From Cymbomonas tetramitiformis (taxonomy: Eukaryota; Chlorophyta; Pyramimonadophyceae; Pyramimonadales; Pyramimonadaceae), in assembly GCA_001247695.2 (NCBI GenBank), contig LGRX02025893.1, forward strand, positions 1 to 49,261: a stretch of 49,261 bases of DNA. Direction: 5' to 3'. This document shows, in pieces, positions 18,608-28,639 of the stretch; within the stretch, counting starts at the first letter, position 1; each line of letters starts with the position of its first letter. The notes below the pieces were generated by a model. That model saw only the letters and a program-made list of their open reading frames with translations, did not search any database and had not been told where the DNA came from. The position numbers were made by a program, and so were the translations under genes.

Positions 18608-18821
18608 AGTTACTGTCAGAAGCCTAGTAGCACAACTAGATCTGTATCACGGGCACAGTAGCCTTCAGTGTGTAGTGCTAGCTAGAGATTTGGGACCGCC
18701 CTGGCCAAGAGCACAGGCCCCCACTAGCAATCTGTTTCCACCGCTTGAGATGGTGTGTTTTGTTTCACCTAATACTGCCTGTTCCACCCTAACTCTTCCT
18801 CCGTAATAGTACAGGGTGGTG

Positions 18822-19016
18822 TGCTGGATGTGACACCCCGTGTGTGTCACAGTCCTCTGTCTGTACTAGTACTCCGTACAGTACGGCTGTCACAGGTTCA
18901 GGGTTTCGGGCTTAAGCCGAGCGACACTCAATCTAACTTGACTTCTTATGTTATCTTAAGTGTAAGCATTCTGAGTATCCGCACCTCAATATATAGTCGG
19001 CACTATATATCCCACA
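18822..19016 (+). repeat. 3' LTR of element 1
   Basis: This 195-bp unit begins TGCTGGATGTGACACC and ends CCCACA. It is preceded by the purine-rich GGGTGGTG, the same tract found before the 3' LTR of element 2. Its start also matches the minus-strand LTR at 23401. Confidence 0.6.
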
Positions 19017-19236
19017 GAACTGCCCTATCACATTGTCCGCCACGGGCATCCTGCGTGATACAAACGATGGTGTATTTTTCTCGACAAGTTTGGATCTAGC
19101 GACCGATGGTAGTTTCAACCCTCTTACTAACAAGGCTGGATGTGCCGTCATCGGTGAAGGTGTGGCCTTGAGCTCCTCTATTCCGGGAGAACAATCGCCT
19201 GAGCGTGCCGAGGCGTATGGCATATTATACGTATTA

Positions 19237-19241
19237 CTAAT
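19237..19241 (+). repeat. Target-site duplication CTAAT, left copy
   Basis: CTAAT immediately precedes the TG of the left LTR and is repeated at 22459-22463 right after the CA of the right LTR. Confidence 0.85.
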
Positions 19242-19476
19242 TGCTAGACTTTAGGTTCAGGGTTATTATTATGGGCTCTGATAGCCCCTAGCCTGACCTG
19301 TCTCTGATCGGAACCGTGACTCCGCTAGTAGCTAGGATGACAGTACAGTAGTACTGTACTGTCAGTCATTATTTCGTATTATCCGGGTTTCCGAGATGCA
19401 TGATAAAAGCACTCGGCCGGACTGTTTATGGAGCTTAGCCAGTTCGTTTTCACCGAGCGGAACACCTGTTCTCGCA
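19242..19476 (+). repeat. 5' LTR of element 2 (235 bp)
   Basis: It begins TGCTAGACTTTAGG and ends GTTCTCGCA. It contains a perfect 25-bp palindrome centred on one base (GACAGTACAGTA / TACTGTACTGTC) around 19339-19363. It differs from the 3' LTR by five substitutions. Confidence 0.9.
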
Positions 19477-19493
19477 GGTTATGCGCGTCACCA
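19477..19493 (+). promoter_or_regulatory. Putative primer-binding region after the 5' LTR
   Basis: GGTTATGCGCGTCACC directly follows the LTR. The same position in element 1 (15933) reads GGTTATGGTGCACC. Conservation at this spot suggests a primer-binding site, but the priming tRNA was not identified. Confidence 0.4.
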
Positions 19494-19871
19494 CTTTCCC
19501 GGTAATTCTGATGGCACAGCGCCTAGCTGTGCCATGATTGGCTAAGTTTTGACACAGAGATGGGGTGGGCGCCCCCTTAGGCAGTAGTTGACCTTTCCGC
19601 GGTATGGCCTCTCCTTGAGGTGGAGATCAGTTTGGGACATTTTTCGGCAGCAGTATCGTCGCTCGCTATGGCTTCTTTTTACGTTTCACCTGGCCGGTGG
19701 AGAGGGCATTCCGCGTATTGTGGGTCGCAACCACTTTTAGCCAATCGGCTCATGACCTGTTTGATGTTGTTTTTATTGCTGAGACTTCTGCAGGAGTTGG
19801 CCGCTGCATCCACTGGTCTATCTACTGCCGCAACTCTAGCCCACACTCCCCATCTCAACGTCATTTTGATA

Positions 19872-22039
19872 ATGGATACGCCAATCAGACCACGTACACG
19901 CGCTAGGGCGCGTAAATTAGCAACTATTTTCGATGATGTTGGGGCATTAAACTCGGCTACCCCCACAACGCCGCATTTGGCTTCGGCTGACGAGTCGGCT
20001 GCGGCTGCAACACTCGTGCAGCGGTTGCGCAAAGATTCTTTTGATGTTCAATGCGCAAAGACAACAGCAACTAAGGTTTTGGGAGACAAGACGGCAAAAT
20101 TTCATGGCAGTGAGTCGTCGGCTTCGGACATTTTTTCACAGCTGATCTCCGAGATTAAGCAGCTTTTCACGCTGCAGTCACAGGCATTTGCACCCCTGTT
20201 TGAGCTGACTGCTGCTGATGTCCCTGTCATGCCTGCTGCCAATGAGCTCCTGTACTCTGTGCTGTTGCTGCTGACTGCGCCAGGGTCTCCTGCCCGTAAT
20301 TGGGTAGAGGCTTCTGGAGCCGATGTTCCTGCTGATGGCAAACGTGCCACCCTCGAGGTGGTGCGTATGCTTGCTGATGATTCGACTCCATTCGAGTCTT
20401 TTGCTGAGCTGCTTGAGGTGAGAATCTCGGATGAGCATGACCCTGACTCTGGCATTCGTCTTTTTAACAGTTGTCTTCGGGATGCACAGCGTCTGCAGAC
20501 GCTGCCCGAAGACGCTGTTAAGAGACAATTCCTCTCTGCTCTATCTGGGCCGGCTTACGCCACGCTGGTTGACTCGTTTGCTCGAGCTGACCAGCGTGCG
20601 GCTGTGACTCTGCTCACCCTGCAGGCACGCGTGCGCGAGCAGTACCGCTGCGGGCGGCTCTCGGGCAAGCGCACTGCAGGGCGCCCCATGTCTGTAGCAT
20701 CTTGCACCACTGACACTGGCCTGGCTTCGGCCATTGAGCGGCTCAGTTCTCAGTTGGTCAAGTTGCAGCGGGATGTGGATTCCCTTAAGAGGGATGGCTC
20801 CAAGCCGCCCCCTGGGAAGCACACTCCGCGCAACTTCCACCGACCTGGGGTGCAACCACTTGCTCATTCCGCCTCTAAGGAGGTGGCTTTTGACAAGCGG
20901 TCTGGCACCTTTGTCCCAACGTGCAGGCACGAGAAGTGCCGCGCCGTTGGGTCAAAGCATTGGCTCAGTGAGTGTCCTCACAAGGACACTCACCCGTTGT
21001 CCATCTCGGCATCCTACTGCCAAGCCGTCGAGTCTTATGACTCCGACGTGCTTGCCCTTCGTTTTCAGCGGTATTATGACGCTGGGGATGAAGGGTCCAT
21101 GGAGCACTTGTGTGCTCTCGTGGGGCAACCTGAAATCTGTGAATTGTCTGCACACTCCTTTGCTCCAGAGCCTACGGCTCTGCAGCAGTTCAAGGATGCT
21201 GCTGCCTCTGCTGAGTCTGCACCTGCTGAGCATCTCTCTATTGGCCGTGTTGCATTTGCTGCGGTCAGCGGTCCGCTTGCTGGTGGTGTTGCTGAGCCGA
21301 CCACTGACAAGCAGCTGCTGCCGAAGGCCTCTGCACCTGTGCATGGTGAGCCGGTTGACTTGCATGAAGTCAACCGTGCCACCTTTGTGCCGCCGTCTGC
21401 CTCTCTGTCTCTCGGCCCGATGGCTCCTGCTGACAGTTCTTTCAGAACATTCAACACTGTCCACCCTGACTGGTTTGACATTGACCCTGAGCCTGTGACT
21501 CCGATGATGATGGGGAGGGCTCCAACTACCCTCCTGGTGTCTGCCTGGCTGAAATTGAGGGGGGTGCACCGCCGACGACTGCAGCGTTTCGGCGGTTCGG
21601 AGTCCCCAGAGGCTCCAGGCCATTTGGCATCGGTGAATTTGCACTCACTCTTTTCATGGTGGCTACGTTTCTGTTCAGTGCTACGGCGATGCCGACCCTC
21701 GTGGTCGGCGGTGGTGTCAGGGGCCTGGTTGAGCCCGGAGCCACTTACGGCTACGATTCACTACGGTCCCATGAAGCACTACTGGATTCTCTTAACCCGC
21801 CTACGGTGCCTGCTGTTTCGTCATTGCCGCTGCAGGATGTGCCGCGGTTCTTTTCTCAATCGACCTCGGCTACTTAGCAGTCTGATGGTTTTGCCACTCC
21901 ACTCTGGGATCCGCCTGACCCGCTTGGGTCTGGTGGTGTCAACATTTATGATGTCTCTTCTCAACTGACTTCGGATGCTTTTCTTGATTGGAATCCGTCA
22001 GCTGAACTCGGCTCTGCCGACCAGCTTTACAGTGGCTAG
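19872..22039 (+). pseudogene. Gag-like gene of element 2, frameshifted and with an internal TAG
   Basis: The start ATG at 19872 (MDTPIRPRTR) is preferred over the upstream ATG at 19620, because it aligns with the Gag start of element 1. The conserved SPARNWVEASG...DGKRATLEV region is at ~20285-20370, a coiled, Leu-rich segment lies around 20710-20790, and a Cys/His cluster (CRHEKCR...HWLSEC) is at ~20928-20980. Near 21500 the frame shifts: the first frame runs out of homology, while the next frame reads an acidic stretch, then GVPRGSRPFGIGEF and a hydrophobic segment (LTLFMVATFLFSATA), as in element 1. That frame meets TAG at 21875-21877, then stays open to TAG at 22037-22039, whose context GTGGCTAGAG matches the element 1 stop. 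It encodes capsid only. Confidence 0.65.
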
Positions 22040-22223
22040 AGTCTGCTTATTTCAAATCCTGGAGGTGTGATAAGCCTTAGCCGCAGTGGTGGGTTGTGCC
22101 GGGACAAGTCCCCGGGCACCCAGCTAGAAGTATATCTGTTTCCAGTGAAGTAGCTGTTTGTTATCTGTTTAGTTTGCTCCGCTTGCCTAGCCCTATTAGC
22201 TACAGTCACAGCTCCGGGTGGTG

Positions 22224-22458
22224 TGCTGGACTTTAGGTTCAGGGTTTTTATTATGGGCTCTGATAGCCCCTAGCCTGACCCGTCTCTGATCGGAACCGTG
22301 ACTCCGCTAGTAGCTAGGATGACAGTACAGTAGTACTGTACTGTCAATCATTACTTCGTATTATCCGGGTTTCCGAGATGCATGATAAAAGCACTCGGCC
22401 GGACTGTTTATGGAGCTTAGCCAGTTCGTTTTCACCGAGCGGAACACCTGTTCTCGCA
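22224..22458 (+). repeat. 3' LTR of element 2 (235 bp)
   Basis: It begins TGCTGGACTTTAGG and ends GTTCTCGCA. It is preceded by CCGGGTGGTG, the putative polypurine-like tract shared with element 1. Confidence 0.9.
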
Positions 22459-23204
22459 CTAATTCAGAAACTAGAATATGATTTGACGATTCACAGTGAC
22501 TCTAAGCGATCCATAAAATATATAGATAAAGTGCGAGTGTCGGAAGACCCGCGCTTGTGGAAGACTTTGCCGAATTATTCGATGTATCTTCTCATCGTGC
22601 GCATTATTGATAAACGCCGGGTTTTGGGGGCCTACACGCATATCAAACATGTCAAGGGTCACACTAAGAATATCGATATGACAAGTAACTTGAATCGGGG
22701 GCAGATGCCATCGCAAGAACGGCGAGAGATGCACCGTGCTTATTTAGAGAGCCTTTTATATATCTGCCTCGTTTGTATCTAAGAAAAGAGAACCACGAGA
22801 CTTCGCAAGATAGAGGTCCTATCATTAGGACACACGCTTCACACAGTTTTGTGTATTCGATGTTGGACGATGCGATGCTCCGGGAGGCGTTAGCCAAAAC
22901 GAAAGATACAAGTCATTTGCGGTATCTGGTAAGAGATGACATGTGGGATGAGGCGTCGCGCAAAGGTTGGGCGGGGCTATGTAAACAAGATATTTTTATG
23001 GCAAAGTTATCGGTAGGCAGTCTCCCCACACCTATGAATATTCAAGTGACAAACATGCGAAACTATCCTGATTTATATCCGAGATGTCATTGTCCTTTAC
23101 ATCCTAATGACGAGGCTATCGCCAATGAGCATCATATATTGAGTATGTGTCCAGCGATCGCATCCGTGCGTACCAAAGGATTAGAGGTGGCAGATATATA
23201 GTTC

Positions 23205-23857
23205 GGCGGTGATGTATATCTAACTGGTGAGATAAACCCTGAGTCAAGGGTTACGGAATCAGAACGGTAAAAGTGTGATAGATAAAAGAGAGACATACAT
23301 AAATACCTAACGGGTGTTTCCCGTCTACTGGTGACGGTCACCCAGCCTACCATAGGAAGTGACATGTGACAGTTTTGAGTGTCACAGTGTCAAATCCAGC
23401 ACACCACCTAGGGTGGTGACCGGAGCTAGTAGTGAAACGAAGCAACAAACTCCCTACTCAACTTCAGGAGGAAACCGTAGCACAACTGGGGGCCTGTACT
23501 CTTGGTCAGGGCGGTCCCAGCTCACAGCAAAGATTGTCAGATACTGCTGTTAGGTGCCAAAACCCTAAACACAGCTCAAATTCAGAGAGCTCTTCTGCAC
23601 ATCTAGGAAGCTACTCTATAGCTAATCTCTAGGCAGGCACGGCGTGATCAATCTCAGCCACTAGAGGTCTTCGGAGCTGGCGGTCCGGCTCGGAGCAGCG
23701 TGAGGGTGAAGTAGTTGCCGGCCCCCGGGGCCGGTGGTGAATCATTCGTAGAAGAAATTTTTGAATCCTCGATCACAGGAGGCTGCACCGCACCGGGATG
23801 CTGCCAAGTGCTGCCCGACGGTGGGGCCTCGTCATCTGAAGACGATGCACTACTGCA
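23205..23857 (-). mobile_element. Truncated minus-strand relative of element 1 (Gag tail + 3' UTR + LTR)
   Basis: Reading the minus strand, a short frame ending at 23654 resembles an acidic/Pro-rich Gag tail that stops in a GTGGCTGAG context. It is followed by 3' UTR sequence that matches element 1 (GGGACCGCCCTG...CAAGAG, then CAGGCCCCC). A polypurine-like tract then precedes an LTR starting TGCTGGATTTGACAC at 23401. The LTR probably ends near 23205. The 5' part is missing, replaced by satellite DNA at ~23857. Confidence 0.5.
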
Positions 23858-23859
23858 AG

Positions 23860-24090
23860 TACTTTCTTAAGTTTTCTTAAGTTTTCTTAAGTTTTTCTTA
23901 AGTTTTCTTAAGTTTTCGATATAAACCCACACTATGCATATTTAAATCGGGGCAGTTAGCTATTGGCCGACAGTATACTTAAGAATTATACTTAAGAAAA
24001 CTTAAGAAAATGTAAGTACGTGGAAGCTTCTTGGTAGGAGGATATTGTCCACATGGCTCAAGGATAACTTAAGAAAACTTAAGAATCTTA
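23860..24090. repeat. CTTAAG-rich short repeats in both orientations
   Basis: Five or more TTTTCTTAAG units at 23866-23925 are followed by the opposite orientation (CTTAAGAAAA) at 23988-24015 and 24066-24086. They could pair as a hairpin. Nothing else is recognised here. Confidence 0.8.
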
Positions 24091-24169
24091 TCCAAATGTA
24101 AGCACGTGATTGGCTGGAATGTAGGAGATATGCACACGTGTAAGAAAGCTATATGCTGGATATTTAAAG

Positions 24170-24690
24170 AAAAATGACACCCAATGACACTTAAGAAAAT
24201 GACCGATGACACACGCCCCACCCTATGACACTTAAGAAAAATGACCGATGGTACACCCCACCCTATCACACTTAAGACAAATGGCCGATGACACCCACCC
24301 CACCCTATGACACTTAAGCAAAATGTGACTGATGACACACAGCCCACCCTATGACACTTAAGCAAAATGACCGATGACACCCACCCCACCCTATCACACT
24401 TACAAAAATGACCGATGACACCCACCCCACCCTATGACACTTAAGCAAATGACCGATGACACAGCCCACCCTATGACACTTAAGCAAAATGACCGATGTC
24501 ACACACCCCACCCAATGACACTTAAGAAAAATGACCGATGACACCCACCCCACCCTATCACACTTAAGACAAATGACCGATGACACACACCCCACCCTAT
24601 CACACTTAAGCAAAATGACCGATGACACACACCCCACCCTATCACACTTAAGAAAAATGACAGATGTCACATCCCCTACCATATGACCAA
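24170..24690 (+). repeat. 42-bp minisatellite, about 12 copies
   Basis: The unit contains ATGACCGATGACAC, CACCCCACCCTAT and CACTTAAG. The CTTAAG landmark recurs about every 41-42 bases from 24190 to 24647, with small indels between copies. Open frames on the minus strand are artefacts of the repeat. Confidence 0.9.
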
Positions 24691-24910
24691 GTGTAAACAT
24701 ACATACATACGTCGTAATGCGATTGGCTCAAACTAACAATGAACAGCGTATCCAAACTAATGTGCATGCAGCCTGACACACGCACGATCACCTAACAAGC
24801 AACGGATAAGATTAGCAAGCTAAGCAACCATACAGTCTTCGAAAGCTGCTACATGTCCTGCATCCATCTCCTGCAAACAAGTCAAGCAAACAATTAGTAA
24901 GCGCACAATC

Positions 24911-25455
24911 ATGTGACCCTCAAGCACCCCTCAAATGACTGCCCACGACAAAGCTGTCATGGGCAGTGACTGTGGGCCGTGTTGGGGGGCATAAGGTGAG
25001 GCGTGTGACCCCCAAGCACCCCTCAGATCACTGCCCATGACATAGTTGTCACAGGCAGTGACTGTGGACCGTGTCGGGGGGCATAAGGTGAGGCGTGTGA
25101 CCCCCAAGCGCCCCTCATATCACTGCCCATGACATAGCTATCACTGGCGGTGATTGTGGGCCGTGTGGGGGAGCATAAGGTGAGGCATGCGACCCCCAAG
25201 CACTCCTCAAATCACTGCCCATGACACAACCGTCCCGGGCAGTGACTGTGGGCTGTGTCGGGGGGCATACGGTGAGACGTGTGACCCCCATGCACCCCTC
25301 AAATCACTGCCCACGACACACCTGTCACGGGCAGTGACTGTGGGCCGCGTTGGGGGGCATACGGTGAGGCGTATGGCCCACAAGCACCCCTCAGATCACT
25401 GCCCATGACGTAACTGTCACGGGCAGTGACTGCGGGCCGTGTCGGTAGCACTTCA
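24911..25455 (+). repeat. 92-bp tandem repeat, about six copies, each with a hairpin
   Basis: Units start at 24911, 25003, 25095, 25187, 25279 and 25371, exactly 92 bp apart. Each has the inverted pair TCACTGCCC ... GGGCAGTGA around TGACA...TGTCA, then a G-run (GGGGGGC). The last unit fades near 25455. No spacers are present, so it is not CRISPR-like. Confidence 0.9.
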
Positions 25456-25640
25456 CTTGTGTCGCATGATCTTTTATTTTTGTCGCACCATGCGACATAT
25501 CAATTATATTCTGGGACGACAAAACTGAGTACGGGACTCATTATTGTCGCAGTGCGACAAACAGTGAGTGCGGGACTGATTATTGTCGCAGCGACACAAA
25601 ATAGACTGATATTTACGGACAGATAATTTTCGGAAACTTA
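25455..25640. repeat. TGTCGCA-rich short repeats
   Basis: Several TTGTCGCA and GCGACA blocks alternate in inverted orientation, with the phrase GCGACAAACAGTGAGTGCGGGACTGA partly duplicated. No gene is seen. Confidence 0.5.
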
Positions 25641-25754
25641 CAGCAGATTCGGGTGTGAGGAAATTATACCCAAGTTTACGGAACTATGCACACAGGCTGG
25701 CAATAATTAATTTTAAGAAACAGGTGTTCACTATTGGGCAAGCCTGGAAGGACA

Positions 25755-26170
25755 TGAGCTTCAGGAAACTTAAAGAGATATATCTCGAGAATATTTGTGG
25801 AAAGTCTCGTGCGCTAGAATGCACGGGAAGCCCTTGGCTGTTTGGCATGTATTGGGTTTGGGTACATTCGAGCCCAAACCCAATAAATCTGCCAAAGAAA
25901 TAAACTGTTCGTTTCGGGCACGATGTATGCCAGCCCTTGAGCTTCAGGGAACTTAAATGTATATATCTCGACAATATTTGTGGAAAGTCTCGTGCGCTAG
26001 AACGCACGGGAAGCCCTTGGCTGTTTGGAATATATTGGGTTTGGGTACATTCGAGCCCAAACCCAATAAATCTGCCAAGGAAATAAACTGTTTGTTTCGC
26101 AAACAATGTATCTCAGTCCTTGTGCTTTAGGGAACTTGAAGATATATATCTTGGCAAAATATCAGCGTAG
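25755..26170 (+). repeat. Diverged 185-bp satellite units (second locus)
   Basis: Two to three units repeat the same order as at 3643-4530: GAGCTTCAGG-AACTTAAA, CGTGCGCTAGAA-GCACGGGAAGCCCTTGGCTGTTTGG, then a hairpin GGGTTTGGG / CCCAAACCC around a TTCGAGCCC core. Spacing is about 185 bp. The small open frames on both strands are repeat artefacts. Confidence 0.8.
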
Positions 26171-26364
26171 TTTCGTTTGCTAGGAAGCACGGGAAGACCT
26201 TGACTGTTTGGCATTTGTTGGTTTGGGTACATGAAAACCCAAACCCAAAAAGCTCTTGGCCATGAAGTGACCTTCTCGTGCATACTTGACGGCAATCCTT
26301 GCGCGCAAGATGGTGAACTAATATTACTCTCAGCAAATTTAGTGCAAAGTTTCGTACGCTAACA

Positions 26365-26635
26365 CAGAGGACTTCGATGTGGTTGGGTTCGAACCCAAGC
26401 AAGGTTGGCATGCTCAACCTTGACTTCCACACCCCAAGAGGTCGCGATGACGCCATAAACCCAAAAAGATAAATCAGTCTCTAACTTATTATCACACCTC
26501 GATGCTCCTCAAACTTTGTATGCATATTCAAAGTGAGTTGAATAAAACGTGAGAACAAGGTGGGTCCGATGTGATTGGGTGTGATCCCAAGCTAGGTTGC
26601 CCTAGACTTCCACACCACAAGAAAGCGCGCCCCTC
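26365..26635 (+). repeat. Two diverged direct repeats with TGGTTGGGTTCGAACCC-type core
   Basis: About 26371-26450 and 26571-26630 share GATGTG-TTGGGT, a CCCAAGC-AGGTTG block and GACTTCCACACC-CAAGA. The first retains a GGTTCGAACCC core like the satellites. It is probably another member of the same family. Confidence 0.5.
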
Positions 26636-26639
26636 CTCG

Positions 26640-27570
26640 CCATCGGAAAACCTGCGACACAAGCTGCACAAAATGAGTATCGTGAGTTGGAACATATGCA
26701 TAAGTAAACTGAAAAAATAGAAGCACCCAAACACTTCCGAAATCCCTGCGCATAACACAGCAGCCACGACATCGTTCCGCCCATGAGGCGAAGCGAAGGA
26801 CCGTTGAGAAAATTATGAGCAGTGAATGTTGGTGCGCAGCTCTTCATCCTTGAGCTAGTCAACGCCAACGGCAATCGTATCCGCGATATCGATGGAAGAT
26901 AAATTGATGATGATTTAATAATCCTGGAAATTAAATTCACGATGACACGCGAGACGATGCGAGACGATATGACCGTCACGCTGGTTCAGAATTTTTCCGG
27001 GATTGAGACGGAAACGACGTGTGAATTCCAGCGCGTATAACCCTTCCCATGTTGAAATGACTATAGAGACAGGGTGAGGTGAATAATGCGGGGTGAGGCT
27101 AACGGTTTGGGCGGCGGCTTGCGAGTCGTGGCGGGTCGTCGAGGATAAACCGGGGAAATAGTAAATAATATGCGGTCGTGTGGGACGAAAGGACGTGATC
27201 AATGCCGGACGGTGTACTAGTGACCAGAAACAACAAAATCCAGCCCAACGATACTGCACGGAAAATAAGATGCCATAACGCGCGTTCCAATCACGTCCAA
27301 TCAACCGCGCGTCCGTAACTGAGCCATACCGCCCATACCGAAAACCTCTCTAAAAACGCGGGTCCTCGCCCCATCTCAAGCGTCGGTGTTTAGCCAATCA
27401 TGTCCAACGTCGCAGTGTAAAATTAAGAGTGCGTGGGACCAAACCTGCTGAATATATCAGCTGGACTGTATATTCGGTGAGTCAGATAATCAGAATAGAT
27501 CAAAGGTGAGAATAATCAGTCTTCCCGTTATATGTTCGGGGTCTAGGGTTCCTCCGGGACCGGTGACAAT
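26640..27570. other. Unassigned sequence
   Basis: No repeat structure, coding domain or RNA gene is recognised. Open frames on the minus strand are short and lack conserved motifs. Confidence 0.5.
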
Positions 27571-27574
27571 CATA

Positions 27575-28622
27575 CACCCTAGGCGTGGACCGCCTTTTTC
27601 TTTGGGAAGAGCGCCGCGGGTGGCACACGATGACCACCGCGAGCGCGCCGAGCGCACCGCCACGAGGCAGCCGTGGATAGATGGCCGCTGTCTCGCCGCG
27701 TGACGCGCAGCTGCCCCACCAGGCACGCCATACACATGGTGCCTATGGTGGCGCGCGCGTGTGCACGGCGACCGGGCGCCATCGAGGCTCTTCGGAGAGG
27801 AGATGAGCGGGCCCGGGAGCGTCAGCTACACCGCAATACGCGTGCCCCGGCGACGAGCGCCGAGCGCAGCACCCACGTGAGGGTCGCTGCTGAGGCCTGT
27901 GTGGCCGACGCTCCGGGCGAGATGGCGCCCAGCGATGGGACGCTTCGCCACACGCAGACAAGGGGCGCCGCCCTTGTGCTCGTGTCGCTACAGGGTGAGC
28001 ACGAGAGGTGCTCGCCCGCGCCCTTCCCCACGGCGCCATGAGAAAGCGTCCAGGCGTGGACCGCTTTTCTTTGGGGGGGGGAAGAGAGCGCGCCGCGGGT
28101 GGCACACGATGACCACCGCGAGCGCGCCGAGCGCACCGCCACGAGGCAGCTGGATAGATGGCCGCTGTCTCGGGCCGCGTGACGCGCAGCTGCCCCACCA
28201 GGCACGCCATACTCATGGTGCCTAGGGGTGGCGCGCAGCGTGTGCACGGCGACCGGGCGCCATCGAGGCTCTTCGGAGAGGAGATGAGCGGGCCTGGGAG
28301 CGTCACACCGCACACGCGTGCCCCGGCGACGAGCGCGGAGCGCAGCACCCACGTGAGGATCGCTGCTGAGGCCTGTGTGGCCGACGCTCCGGGCGAGATG
28401 GCGCCCAGCGATGGGACGCCTCGCCACACGCAGACAAGGGACGCCGCCCTTGTGCTCGTGTCGCTACAAGGTGAGCACGAGAGGTGCTCGCCCGCGCCCT
28501 TCCCTTGGATCCGAAAGAAAGCGTCCAGGCGTGGACCGCTTTTCTTTGGGGGGGGGAAGAGAGCGCGCCGCGGGTGGCACACGATGACCACCGCGAGCGC
28601 GCCGAGCGCACCGCCACGCATG
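27575..28622 (+). repeat. GC-rich ~475-bp tandem duplication (2.2 units)
   Basis: The landmark AGGCGTGGACCGC followed by TTTTCTTTGG recurs at about 27579, 28051 and 28527, giving two full units and a short third. Units are more than 90% alike by eye. Long overlapping open frames on both strands reflect the GC-rich composition (few stops), and none resembles a known protein. Confidence 0.85.
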
Positions 28623-28639
28623 GCTAAGGCGCGACAAAA

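Larger units (their letters stand above)
15734..19016 (+). mobile_element. Element 1: Gag-only LTR retrotransposon (nonautonomous)
   Basis: One Gag-like gene lies between LTR-like ends, with no protease, RT, RNase H or integrase. The 3' LTR runs from TGCTGG at 18822 to CCCACA at 19016. The 5' side ends with the same ~20 bases (CGGCACTATATATCCCACA) at 15932 and is followed by GGTTATGG, matching the site after the 5' LTR of element 2. Upstream of those 20 bases the 5' and 3' LTRs do not align, and no target duplication was found. It is probably a recombinant or a composite of two subfamilies. It must rely on pol proteins supplied in trans. Confidence 0.6.
19242..22458 (+). mobile_element. Element 2: complete 3217-bp Gag-only LTR retrotransposon
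   Basis: Two 235-bp LTRs (TG...CA) differ at five positions and are flanked by the 5-bp duplication CTAAT, so this is a clean integration. The interior carries only a Gag-like gene with a frameshift and an internal TAG. There is no pol, so mobilisation must have been in trans. It landed inside an RNase H domain of a LINE fragment. It is similar in design to nonautonomous Gag-bearing LTR elements described in plants, and related by Gag sequence to element 1. Confidence 0.85.
19030..23201 (+). pseudogene. LINE C-terminal fragment (RNase H + zinc finger), interrupted by element 2
   Basis: The left part (to 19241) encodes the first half of an RNase H domain: ATDGS with the first Asp, AGCAVIGEG, and RAEAYGILYVLLI with the catalytic Glu. 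The right part (from 22464) continues in the same frame with HSDS (third acidic residue) and HVKGHTKNID (final His/Asp). Removing element 2 plus one 5-bp target copy takes out 3222 bp, a multiple of three, and restores the frame. After a frameshift near 22745-22765 the other frame (to 23201) encodes WAGLCKQDIF and a CHC...NEHHILSMC zinc finger, as in the C-terminus of RNase H-bearing LINEs. The upstream RT is missing, cut off by element 1 at 19016. It differs from the giant LINE and is not functional. Confidence 0.75.

Noticed and set aside
22378..22457. Start of the 22378 frame as a gene start
   Set aside because: Its first part is the 3' LTR of element 2; the real coding part is the RNase H continuation from 22464.
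24170..25455. CRISPR-like regular repeats
   Set aside because: The units are directly adjacent tandem repeats of 42 and 92 bp without unique spacers, and the context is eukaryotic mobile DNA.
26330..26420. tRNA gene around GGTTCGAACCC
   Set aside because: The B-box-like word is present, but no cloverleaf, acceptor stem or A box could be built.
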